Source: Euwallacea fornicatus (Eukaryota; Arthropoda; Insecta; Coleoptera; Curculionidae). Taken from it: DNA of 64,000 bases. A program made the position numbers and the translations under genes. The stretch lies in assembly GCF_040115645.1 (NCBI RefSeq), contig NW_027096032.1:682001-746000 (forward strand). Direction: 5' to 3'. A model generated the notes under the pieces. It was not told the DNA's origin. It worked only from the letters and a program-made list of their open reading frames with translations, and searched no databases. Each line of letters begins with the position of its first letter. The stretch's first letter is position 1. Positions 27,610 to 40,400 of the stretch are shown one piece after another.

Positions 27610-30335
27610 GAGTAATTTATGTGCTCAAACACACATCTTTCCTGACTTTTCAAGATTTGAATCTCAGGAACTTCGGCAAATGAGCTCCAAATACCTTCAA
27701 AATTTGACCACAGAATCACCTCTTTGATCTCTTCATCATGACTAATAAGGCTTCATTCTGTCTTGGTGAGTTTTCTAGAAAACGAGTAATTTATGTCCTC
27801 AAACACACATCTTTCGTGACTTTTCAAGATTTGAACATCCGTAACTTCGGCAAATGAGCTCCAAATACCTTCAATATTTATTAACAGAATAACCTTGTTG
27901 AGCACTTCATCATGACTCATAAGGCTTCATTCTGTCTTGGTGAGTTCTCTAGAAAAAGAGGAATTTATGTGCTCAAACACACATCTTTCGCGACTTTTCA
28001 AGATTTGAACCTCCGTAACTTCGGCAAATGAGCTCCAAATACCTTCAATATTTATTAACAGAATAACCTCGTTGAGCACTTCATCATGACTCATAAGGCT
28101 TCATTCTGTCTTGGTGAGTTTTCTAGAAAACGAGTAATTTATGTGCTCAAACACACATCTTTCGCGACTTTTCCAGCTTTGAACCTCCGTAACTTCGGCA
28201 AATGAGCTTCAAATATCTTCAAAATTTGACAACAGAACCACCTCGTGAAGCTCTTCATCATGATTTCATAAGGCTTCATTCTGTCTTGGTGAGTTTTCTA
28301 GAAAACGAGTAATTTATGTGCTCAAACACACATCTTTCGCGACTTTTCAAGATTTGAACCTACGTAACTTCGGCAAATGAGCTCCAAATACCTTCAAAAT
28401 TTGACAACAGAATAACCTCGTGGAGCTCGTCATCATGACTCATAAGGCTTCATTCTGTCTTGGTGAGTTTTCTAGAAAACGAGTAATTTATGTGCTCAAA
28501 CACACATCTTTCGCGACATTTCCAGCTTTGAACCTCCGTAACTTCGGCAAATGAGCTTCAAATATCTTCAAAATTTGACAACAGAACCACCTCGTGAAGC
28601 TCTTCATCATGATTTCATAAGGCTTCATTCTGTCTTGGTGAGTTTTCTAGAAAAATTGGAATTTATGTGCTCAAACACACATCTTTCGCGACTTTTCAAG
28701 ATTTGAACCTCCGTAACTTCGACAAATGAGCTCCAAATACCTACAAAATTTGACCACAGAATCACCTCTTTGAGCACTTCATCATGACTCATAAGGCTTC
28801 ATTCTGTCTTGGTGAGTTTTCTAGAAAACGAGTAGTTTATGTGCTCAAACACATATTTTTCGTGACTTTTCAAGTTTTGAACCTCCGTAACTTCGGCAAA
28901 TGAGCTCCAAATACCTTCAATATTTGACAACAGAATAACCTCGTTGAGCATTTCATCATGACTCATAAGGCTTCATTCTGTCTTGGTGAGTTTTCTAGAA
29001 AACGAGTAATTTATATGCTCAAACACACATCTTTCCTGACTTTTCAAGATTTGAATCTCAGGAACTTCGGCAAATGAGCTCCAAATACCTTCAAAATTTG
29101 ACCACAGAATCACCTCTTTGATCTCTTCATCATGACTAATAAGGCTTCATTCTGTCTTGGTGAGTTTTCTAGAAAACGAGTAATTTATGTGCTCAAAGAC
29201 ACATCTTTCGTGACTTTTCAAGATTTGAACCTCCGTAACTTCGGCAAATGAGCTCCAAATACCTTCAATATTTATTAACAGAATAACCTCGTTGAGCACT
29301 TCATCATGACTCATAAGGCTTCATTCTGTCTTGGTGAGTTTTCTAGAAAACGAGTAATTTATGTGCTCAAACACATATTTTTCGTGACTTTTCAAGTTTT
29401 GAACCTCCGTAACTTCGGCAAATGAGCTCCAAATACCTTCAATATTTGACAACAGAATAACCTCGTTGAGCATTTCATCATGACTCATAAGGCTTCATTC
29501 TGTCTTGGTGAGTTTTCTAGAAAACGAGTAATTTATGTGCTCAAAGACACATCTTTCGTGACTTTTCAAGATTTGAACCTCCGTAACTTCGGCAAATGAG
29601 CTCCAAATACCTTCAAAATTTGACAACAGAATAACCTCGTGGAGCTCGTCATCATGACTCATAAAGCTTCATTCTGTCTTGGTGAGTTCTCTAGAAAAAG
29701 AGGAATTTATGTGCTCAAACACACATCTTTCCTGACTTTTCAAGATTTGAACCTCCGTAACTTCGGCAAATGAGCTCCAAATACCTTCAAAATTTGACCA
29801 CAGAATCACCTCTTTGAGCACTTCATCATAACTCATAAGGCTTCATTCTGTCTTGGTGAGTTTTCTAGAAAACGAGTAATTTATGTGCTCAAACACACAA
29901 CTTTCGTGACTTTTCAAGATTTGAACCTCCGTAACTTCGGCAAATGAGCTCCAAATACCTTCAAAATTTGACAACAGAATAACCTCGTGGAGCTCGTCAT
30001 CATGACTCATAAGGCTTCATTCTGTCTTGGTGAGTTTTCTAGAAAACGAGTAATTTATGTGCTGAAACACATATCTTTCGTGACTTTTCAAGATTTGAAC
30101 CTCCGTAACTTCGGCAAATGAGCTCCACATACCTTCAAAATTTGACCACAGAATCACCTCTTTGATCTCTTCATCATGACTAATAAGGCTTCATTCTGTC
30201 TTGGTGAGTTTTCTGGAAAACGAGTAGTTTATGTGCTCAAACACACATCTTTCGTGACTTTTCAAGATTTGAACCTACGTAACTTCGGCAAATGAGCTCC
30301 AAATACCTTCAAAATTTGACCACAGAATCACCTCT
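27610..30335. repeat. Long HOR block, copy 1 (partner at 32.65-35.21 kb)
   Basis: The unusual AAAAATTGG monomer at 28,651 has its only counterpart at 33,525, 4,874 bp away (28 monomers, two of them long). Upstream the offset is 5,048 bp (GAACATCC at 27,833 and 32,881), one monomer more. The block also holds the CACATATTTTTCGTGAC and GAGCATTTC subtypes. Similarity stops near 30,335. Confidence 0.75.
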
Positions 30336-30945
30336 TTGATCTCTTCATCATGACTAATAAGGCTTCATTCTGTCTTGGTGAGTTTTTTAGAAAACGAGTA
30401 GTTTATGTGCTCAAACACACATCTTTCGTGACTTTTCAAGATTTGAACCTCCGTAACTTCGGCAAATGAGCTCCAAATACCTTCAAAATTTGACAACAGA
30501 ATAACCTCGTGGAGCTCGTCATCATGACTCATAAGGCTTCATTCTGTCTTGGTGAGTTTTCTAGAAAACGAGTAATTTATGTGCTGAAACACATATCTTT
30601 CGTGACTTTTCAAGATTTGAACCTCCGTAACTTCGGCAAATGAGCTCCAAATACCTTCAAAATTTGACCACAGAATCACCTCTTTGATCTCTTCATCATG
30701 ACTAATAAGGCTTCATTCTGTCTTGGTGAGTTTTCTAGAAAACGAGTAGTTTATGTGCTCAAACACACATCTTTCGTGACTTTTCAAGATTTGAACCTAC
30801 GTAACTTCGGCAAATGAGCTCCAAATACCTTCAAAATTTGACCACAGAATCACCTCTTTGATCTCTTCATCATGACTAATAAGGCTTCATTCTGTCTTGG
30901 TGAGTTTTCTGGAAAACGAGTAGTTTATGTGCTCAAACACACATC
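29905..30945. repeat. Three-monomer tandem duplication (2 x 522 bp)
   Basis: The GTGCTGAAACACATATC monomer and the two GATCTC monomers after it recur 522 bp later. The two copies carry different damaged TCTAGA cores (TTTTTAGA at about 30,385, TCTGGA at about 30,909). TCTGGA also occurs in the first copy at about 30,212, so the variant moved between copies. Confidence 0.7.
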
Positions 30946-31140
30946 ATTCGTGACTTTTCCAGCTTTGAACCTCCGTAACTTCGGCAAATGAGCTTCAAAT
31001 ATCTTCAAAATTTGACAACAGAACCACCTCGTGGAGCTCGTCATCATGACTCATAAGGCTTCATTCTGTCTTGGTGAGTTTTCTAGAAAACGAGTAATTT
31101 ATGTGCTCAAACACACATCTTTCGTGACTTTTCAAGATTT

Positions 31141-31836
31141 GAACCTACGTAACTTCGGCAAATGAGCTCCAAATGCCTTCAAAATTTGACAACAGAATTA
31201 CCTTGTTGAGCTCTTCATCATGACTCACAAGGCTTCATTCTGTCTTGGTGAGTTTTCTAGAAAACGAGTAATTTATGTGCTCAAACACACATCTTTCGCG
31301 ACTTTTCAAGATTTGAACCTCCGTAACTTCGACAAATGAGCTCCAAATACCTACAAAATTTGACCACAGAATCACCTCTTTGAGCACTTCGTCATGACTC
31401 ATAAGGCTTCATTCTGTCTTGGTGAGTTTTCTAGAAAACGAGTAATTTATGTGCTCAAACACACAAATTTCGTGACTTTTCAAGATTTGAACCTACGTAA
31501 CTTCGGCAAATGAGCTCCAAATGCCTTCAAAATTTGACAACAGAATTACCTTGTTGAGCTCTTCATCATGACTCACAAGGCTTCATTCTGTCTTGGTGAG
31601 TTCTCTAGAAAAAGAGGAATTTATGTGCTCAAACACACATCTTTCGCGACTTTTCAAGATTTGAACCTCCGTAACTTCGACAAATGAGCTCCAAATACCT
31701 ACAAAATTTGACCACAGAATCACGTCTTTGAGCACTTCGTCATGACTCATAAGGCTTCATTCTGTCTTGGTGAGTTTTCTAGAAAACGAGTAATTTATGT
31801 GCTCAAACACACAAATTTCGTGACTTTTCAAGATTT
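31141..31836. repeat. Dimer duplication (2 x 348 bp)
   Basis: GAACCTACG is at 31,141 and 31,489, ACTCACAAGG at 31,222 and 31,570, and ACACAAATTT near 31,461 and 31,809. All are 348 bp apart, exactly two monomers. One monomer of the second copy carries the TCTCTAGAAAAAGAGG type where the first has the palindromic type, a patch consistent with gene conversion. Confidence 0.75.
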
Positions 31837-32649
31837 GAACCTCCGTAACTTCGGCAAATGAGCTCCAAATACCTTCGAAATTTGACAACAGAATAACCTC
31901 GTGGAGCTCGTCATCATGACTCATAAGGCTTCATTCTGTCTTGGTGAGTTTTCTAGAAAACGAGTAATTTATGTGCTCAAACACACATCTTTCGTGACTT
32001 TTCAAGATTTGAACCTCCGTAACTTCGGCAAATGAGCTCCAAATACCTTCAAAATTTGACCACAGAATCACCTCTTTGAGCACTTCATCATGACTAATAA
32101 GGCTTCATTCTGTCTTGGTGAGTTTTCTAGAAAACGAGTAATTTATGTGCTCAAAGACACATCTTTCGTGACTTTTCAAGATTTGAACCTCCGTAACTTC
32201 GGCAAATGAGCTCCAAATACATTCAAAATTTGACCACAGGATAACCTCTTTGATCTCTTCATCATGACTCATAAGGCTTCATTCTGTCTTGGTGAGTTTT
32301 CTAGAAAACGAGTAATTTATGTGCTCAAACACACATCTTTCCTGACTTTTCAAGATTTGAATCTCAGGAACTTCGGCAAATGAGCTCCAAATACCTTCAA
32401 AATTTGACAACAGAATAACCTCGTGGAGCTCGTCATCATGACTCATAAGGCTTCATTCTGTCTTGGTGAGTTTTCTAGAAAACGAGTAATTTATGTGCTC
32501 AAACACACATGTTTCGTGACTTTTCCAGCTTTGAACCTCCGTAACTTCGGCAAATGAGCTCCAAATACCTTCAAAATTTGACCACAGAATCACCTCTTTG
32601 ATCTCTTCATCATGACTAATAAGGCTTCATTCTGTCTTGGTGAGTTTTC

Positions 32650-35212
32650 TAGAGAACGAGTAATTTATGTGCTCAAACACACATCTTTCCTGACTTTTCA
32701 AGATTTGAATCTCAGGAACTTCGGCAAATGAGCTCCAAATACCTTCAAAATTTGACCACAGAATCACCTCTTTGATCTCTTCATCATGACTAATAAGGCT
32801 TCATTCTGTCTTGGTGAGTTTTCTAGAAAACGAGTAATTTATGTCCTCAAACACACATCTTTCGTGACTTTTCAAGATTTGAACATCCGTAACTTCGGCA
32901 AATGAGCTCCAAATACCTTCAATATTTATTAACAGAATAACCTTGTTGAGCACTTCATCATGACTCATAAGGCTTCATTCTGTCTTGGTGAGTTTTCTAG
33001 AAAAAGAGGAATTTATGTGCTCAAACACACATCTTTCGCGACTTTTCCAGCTTTGAACCTCCGTAACTTCGGCAAATGAGCTTCAAATATCTTCAAAATT
33101 TGACAACAGAACCACCTCGTGAAGCTCTTCATCATGATTTCATAAGGCTTCATTCTGTCTTGGTGAGTTTTCTAGAAAACGAGTAATTTATGTGCTCAAA
33201 CACACATCTTTCGCGACTTTTCAAGATTTGAACCTACGTAACTTCGGCAAATGAGCTCCAAATACCTTCAAAATTTGACAACAGAATAACCTCGTGGAGC
33301 TCGTCATCATGACTCATAAGGCTTCATTCTGTCTTGGTGAGTTTTCTAGAAAACGAGTAATTTATGTGCTCAAACACACATCTTTCGCGACATTTCCAGC
33401 TTTGAACCTCCGTAACTTCGGCAAATGAGCTTCAAATATCTTCAAAATTTGACAACAGAACCACCTCGTGAAGCTCTTCATCATGATTTCATAAGGCTTC
33501 ATTCTGTCTTGGTGAGTTTTCTAGAAAAATTGGAATTTATGTGCTCAAACACACATCTTTCGCGACTTTTCAAGATTTGAACCTCCGTAACTTCGACAAA
33601 TGAGCTCCAAATACCTACAAAATTTGACCACAGAATCACCTCTTTGAGCACTTCATCATGACTCATAAGGCTTCATTCTGTCTTGGTGAGTTTTCTAGAA
33701 AACGAGTAGTTTATGTGCTCAAACACATATTTTTCGTGACTTTTCAAGTTTTGAACCTCCGTAACTTCGGCAAATGAGCTCCAAATACCTTCAATATTTG
33801 ACAACAGAATAACCTCGTTGAGCATTTCATCATGACTCATAAGGCTTCATTCTGTCTTGGTGAGTTTTCTAGAAAACGAGTAATTTATATGCTCAAACAC
33901 ACATCTTTCCTGACTTTTCAAGATTTGAATCTCAGGAACTTCGGCAAATGAGCTCCAAATACCTTCAAAATTTGACCACAGAATCACCTCTTTGATCTCT
34001 TCATCATGACTAATAAGGCTTCATTCTGTCTTGGTGAGTTTTCTAGAAAACGAGTAATTTATGTGCTCAAAGACACATCTTTCGTGACTTTTCAAGATTT
34101 GAACCTCCGTAACTTCGGCAAATGAGCTCCAAATACCTTCAATATTTATTAACAGAATAACCTCGTTGAGCACTTCATCATGACTCATAAGGCTTCATTC
34201 TGTCTTGGTGAGTTTTCTAGAAAACGAGTAATTTATGTGCTCAAACACATATTTTTCGTGACTTTTCAAGTTTTGAACCTCCGTAACTTCGGCAAATGAG
34301 CTCCAAATACCTTCAATATTTGACAACAGAATAACCTCGTTGAGCATTTCATCATGACTCATAAGGCTTCATTCTGTCTTGGTGAGTTTTCTAGAAAACG
34401 AGTAATTTATGTGCTCAAAGACACATCTTTCGTGACTTTTCAAGATTTGAACCTCCGTAACTTCGGCAAATGAGCTCCAAATACCTTCAAAATTTGACAA
34501 CAGAATAACCTCGTGGAGCTCGTCATCATGACTCATAAAGCTTCATTCTGTCTTGGTGAGTTCTCTAGAAAAAGAGGAATTTATGTGCTCAAACACACAT
34601 CTTTCCTGACTTTTCAAGATTTGAACCTCCGTAACTTCGGCAAATGAGCTCCAAATACCTTCAAAATTTGACCACAGAATCACCTCTTTGAGCACTTCAT
34701 CATAACTCATAAGGCTTCATTCTGTCTTGGTGAGTTTTCTAGAAAACGAGTAATTTATGTGCTCAAACACACAACTTTCGTGACTTTTCAAGATTTGAAC
34801 CTCCGTAACTTCGGCAAATGAGCTCCAAATACCTTCAAAATTTGACAACAGAATAACCTCGTGGAGCTCGTCATCATGACTCATAAGGCTTCATTCTGTC
34901 TTGGTGAGTTTTCTAGAAAACGAGTAATTTATGTGCTGAAACACATATCTTTCGTGACTTTTCAAGATTTGAACCTCCGTAACTTCGGCAAATGAGCTCC
35001 ACATACCTTCAAAATTTGACCACAGAATCACCTCTTTGATCTCTTCATCATGACTAATAAGGCTTCATTCTGTCTTGGTGAGTTTTCTGGAAAACGAGTA
35101 GTTTATGTGCTCAAACACACATCTTTCGTGACTTTTCAAGATTTGAACCTACGTAACTTCGGCAAATGAGCTCCAAATACCTTCAAAATTTGACCACAGA
35201 ATCACCTCTTTG
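32650..35212. repeat. Long HOR block, copy 2, one monomer shorter
   Basis: It matches 27,610-30,335 at an offset of 5,048 bp and then 4,874 bp, so one monomer (174 bp) present near 27,950-28,130 of copy 1 is missing here. The rare TCTGGA change at 30,215 matches 35,089 at the second offset. Beyond 35,212 the monomer order changes. Confidence 0.75.
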
Positions 35213-37485
35213 AGCACTTCATCATGACTAATAAGGCTTCATTCTGTCTTGGTGAGTTTTCTAGAAAACGAGTAATTTATGTGCTCAAAGACACATCTTT
35301 CGTGACTTTTCAAGATTTGAACCTCCGTAACTTCGGCAAATGAGCTCCAAATACATTCAAAATTTGACCACAGGATAACCTCTTTGATCTCTTCATCATG
35401 ACTCATAAGGCTTCATTCTGTCTTGGTGAGTTTTCTAGAAAACGAGTAATTTATGTGCTGAAACACATATCTTTCGTGACTTTTCAAGATTTGAACCTCC
35501 GTAACTTCGGCAAATGAGCTCCAAATACCTTCAAAATTTGACCACAGAATCACCTCTTTGATCTCTTCATCATGACTAATAAGGCTTCATTCTGTCTTGG
35601 TGAGTTTTCTAGAAAACGAGTAATTTATGTGCTGAAACACATATCTTTCGTGACTTTTCAAGATTTGAACCTCCGTAACTTCGGCAAATGAGCTCCAAAT
35701 ACCTTCAAAATTTGACCACAGAATCACCTCTTTGATCTCTTCATCATGACTAATAAGGCTTCATTCTGTCTTGGTGAGTTTTCTAGAAAACGTGTAATTT
35801 ATGTCCTCAAACACACATCTTTCGTGACTTTTCCAGATTTGAACCTCCGTAACTTCGGCAAATGAGCTCCAAATACCTTCAATATTTATTAACAGAATAA
35901 CCTCGTTGAGCACTTCATCATGACTCATAAGGTTTCATTCTGTCTTGGTGAGTTTTCTAGAGAACGTCTAATTTATGTGCTCAAACACACAACTTTCGTG
36001 ACTTTTCAAGATTTGAACCTCCGTAACTTCGGCAAATGAGCTCCAAATACCTTCAAAATTTGACAACAGAATAACCTCGTGGAGCTCGTCATCATGACTC
36101 ATAAGGCTTCATTCTGTCTTGGTGAGTTTTCTAGAAAACGAGTAATTTATGTGCTCAAACACACAACTTTCGTGACTTTTCCAGCTTTGAACCTCGTAAC
36201 TTCGGCAAATGAGCTCCAAATACCTTCAAAATTTGACCACAGAATCACCTCTTTGATCTCTTCATCATGACTAATAAGGCTTCATTCTATCTTGGTGAGT
36301 TTTCTAGAAAATGAGTAATTTATGTGCTCAAACACACATCTTTCCTGACTTTTCAAGATTTGAATCTCAGGCACTTCGGCAAATGAGCTCCAAATACCTT
36401 CAAAATTTGACAACAGAATAACCTCGTGGAGCTCGTCATCATGACTCATAAGGCTTCATTCTGTCTTGGTGAGTTTTCTAGAAAACGAGTAATTTATGTG
36501 CTCAAACACACATCTTTCCTGACTTTTCAAGATTTGAATCTCAGGAACTTCGGCAAATGAGCTCCAAATACCTTCAAAATTTGACCACAGAATCACCTCT
36601 TTGATCTCTTCATCATGACTAATAAGGCTTCATTCTATCTTGGTGAGTTTTCTAGAAAACGAGTAATTTATGTGCTCAAACACACATCTTTCCTGACTTT
36701 TCAAGATTTGAATCTCAGGAACTTCGGCAAATGAGCTCCAAATACCTTCAAAATTTGACCACAGAATCACCTCTTTGATCTATTCATCATGACTAATAAG
36801 GCTTCATTCTATCTTGGTGAGTTTTCTAGAAAACGAGTAATTTATGTGCTCAAACACACATCTTTCGTGACTTTTCCAGATTTGAACCTCCGTAACTTCG
36901 GCAAATGAGCTCCAAATACCTTCAATATTTAATAACAGAATAACCTCGTTGAGCTCTTCATCATGACTCATAAGGCTTCATTCTGTCTTGGTGAGTTTTC
37001 TAGAGAACGTCTAATTTATGTGCTCAAACACACAACTTTCGTGACTTTTCCAGCTTTGAACCTCGTAACTTCGGCAAATGAGCTTCAAATATCTTCAAAA
37101 TTTGACAACAGAATAACCTCGTGGAGCTCGTCATCATGACTCATAAGGCTTCATTCTGTCTTGGTGAGTTTTCTAGAAAACGAGTAATTTATGTCCTCAA
37201 ACACACATCTTTCGTGACTTTTCAAGATTTGAACATCCGTAACTTCGGCAAATGAGCTCCAAATACCTTCAATATTTAATAACAGAATAACCTCGTTGAG
37301 CACTTCATCATGACTCATAAGGCTTCATTCTGTCTTGGTGACTTTTCTAGAAAACGAGTAATTTATGTGCTCAAAGACACATCTTTCGTGACTTTTCAAG
37401 ATTTGAACCTCCATAACTTCGGCAAATGAGCTCCAAATACCTTCAAAATTTGACAACAGAATAACCTCGTGGAGCTCGTCATCAT
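35213..37485. repeat. Satellite segment containing the 35.79-37.49 kb part later copied at 46.4 kb
   Basis: The rare GGTTTCATTC at 35,931 recurs at 46,541, AATGAGTAATT near 36,311 recurs near 46,922, and GTGACTTTTCTAG at 37,339 recurs at 47,951. The offsets of 10,610, 10,611 and 10,612 differ because single monomers were swapped for length variants. From about 35,790 this is therefore the left part of a segment copied about 10.6 kb to the right. GATCTCTTC and GAATCTCAGG subtypes dominate. Confidence 0.7.
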
Positions 37486-40400
37486 GACTCATAAGGCTTC
37501 ATTCTGTCTTGGTGAGTTTTCTAGAAAACGAGTAATTTATGTCCTCAAACACACATCTTTCGTGACTTTTCAAGATTTGAATCTCAGGAACTTCGGCAAA
37601 TGAGCTCCAAATACCTTCAAAATTTGACCACAGAATCACCTCTTTGATCTCTTCATCACGACTAATAAGGCTTCATTCTATCTTGGTGAGTTTTCTAGAA
37701 AACGAGTAATTTATGTGCTCAAACACACATCTTTCCTGACTTTTCAAGATTTGAATCTCAGGAACTTCGGCAAATGAGCTCCAAATACCTTCAAAATTTG
37801 ACAACAGAATCACCTCGTGGAGCTCTTCATCATGACTCATAAGGCTTCATTGTATCTTGGTGAATTTTCTAGAAAACGAGTAAATTAAGTGCTCAAACAC
37901 ACATCTTTCGTGACTTTTCCAGATTTGAACCTCCGTAACTTCGGCAAATGAGCTCCAAATACCTTCAAAATTTGACAACAGAATAACCTCGTTGAGCTCT
38001 TCATCATGACTCATAAGGCTTCATTCTGTCTTGGTGAGTTTTCTAGAAAACGAGTAATTTATGTGCTCAAACACACAACTTTCGTGACTTTTCCAGCTTT
38101 GAACCTCGTAACTTCGGCAAATGAGCTCCAAATGCCTTCAATATTTAATAACAGAATAACCTCGTTGAGCACTTCATCATGACTCATAAGGCTTCATTCT
38201 GTCTTGGTGAGTTTTCTAGAAAACGAGTAATTTATGTCCTCAAACACACATCTTTCGTGACTTTTCAAGATTTGAACCTCCGTAACTTCGGCAAATGAGC
38301 TCCAAATACCTTCAAAATTTGACAACAGAATAACCTCGTGGAGCTCGTCATCATGACTCATAAGGCTTCATTCTGTCTTGGTGAGTTTTCTAGAAAACGA
38401 GTAATTTATGTGCTCAAACACACATCTTTCGTGACTTTTCAAGATTTGAACCTACGTAACTTCGGCAAATGAGCTCCAAATGCCTTCAAAATTTGACAAC
38501 AGAATTACCTTTTTGAGCTCTTTATCATGACTCATAAGGCTTCATTCTGTCTTGGTGAGTTTTCTAGAAAACGAGTAATTTATGTGCTCAAACACACATC
38601 TTTCCTGACTTTTCAAGATTTGAATCTTAGGAACTTCGGCAAATGAGCTCCAAATACCTTCAAAATTTGACCACAGAATCACCTCTTTGATCTCTTCATC
38701 ATGACTAATAAGGCTTCATTCTATCTTGGTGAGTTTTCTAGAAAACGAGTAATTTATGTGCTCAAACACACATCTTTCCTGACTTTTCAAGATTTGAATC
38801 TCAGGAACTTCGGCAAATGAGCTCCAAATACCTTCAAAATTTGACAACAGAATCACCTCGTGGAGCTCTTCATCATGACTCATAAGGCTTCATTGTATCT
38901 TGGTGAATTTTCTAGAAAACGAGTAAATTAAGTGCTCAAACACACATCTTTCGTGACTTTTCCAGATTTGAACCTCCGTAACTTCGGCAAATGAGCTCCA
39001 AATACCTTCAAAATTTGACAACAGAATAACCTCGTTGAGCACTTCATCATGACTCATAAGGCTTCATTCTGTCTAGGTGAATTTTCTAGAAAACGAGTAA
39101 TTTATGTGCTCAAACACACATCTTTCGTGACTTTTCCAGATTTGAACCTCCGTAACTTCGGCAAATGAGCTCCAAATACCTTCAATATTTAATAACAGAA
39201 TAACCTCGTTGAGCTCTTCATCATGACTCATAAGGCTTCATTCTGTCTTGGTGAGTTTTCTAGAAAACGAGTAATTTATGTGCTCAAACACACATCTTTC
39301 GCGACTTTTCAAGATTTGAACCTCCGTAACTTCGACAAATGAGCTCCAAATACCTACAAAATTTGACCACAGAATCACCTCTTTGAGCACTTCATCATGA
39401 CTCATAAGGCTTCATTCTGTCTTGGTGAGTTTTCTAGAAAACGAGTAATTTATGTGCTCAAACACACAACTTTCGTGACTTTTCCAGATTTGAACCTCCG
39501 TAACTTCGGCAAATGAGCTCCAAATACCTTCAATATTTATTAACAGAATAACCTCGTTGAGCACTTCATCATGACTCATAAGGCTTCATTCTGTCTTGGT
39601 GAGTTTTCTAGAGAACGTCTAATTTATGTGCTCAAACACACAACTTTCGTGACTTTTCAAGATTTGAACCTCCGTAACTTCGGCAAATGAGCTCCAAATA
39701 CCTTCAATATTTATTAACAGAATAACCTCGTTGAGCACTTCATCATGACTCATAAGGCTTCATTCTGTCTTGGTGAGTTTTCTAGAAAACGAGTAATTTA
39801 TGTGCTCAAACACACAACTTTCGTGACTTTTCAAGATTTGAACCTCCGTAACTTCGGCAAATGAGCTCCAAATACCTTCAATATTTATTAACAGAATAAC
39901 CTCGTTGAGCACTTCATCATGACTCATATGGCTTCATTCTGTCTTGGTGAGTTTTCTAGAGAACGTCTAATTTATGTGCTCAAACACACAACTTTCGTGA
40001 CTTTTCAAGATTTGAACCTCCGTAACTTCGGCAAATGAGCTCCAAATACCTTCAATATTTATTAACAGAATAACCTCGTTGAGCACTTCATCATGACTCA
40101 TAAGGCTTCATTCTGTCTTGGTGAGTTTTCTAGAAAACGAGTAATTTATGTGCTGAAACACATATCTTTCGTGACTTTTCAAGATTTGAACCTCCGTAAC
40201 TTCGGCAAATGAGCTCCAAATACCTTCAAAATTTGACCACAGAATCACCTCTTTGATCTCTTCATCATGACTCATAAGGCTTCATTCTGTCTTGGTGAGT
40301 TTTCTAGAAAACGAGTAATTTATGTGCTGAAACACAAATCTTTCGTGACTTTTCAAGATTTGAACCTCCGTAACTTCGGCAAATGAGCTCCAAATACCTT

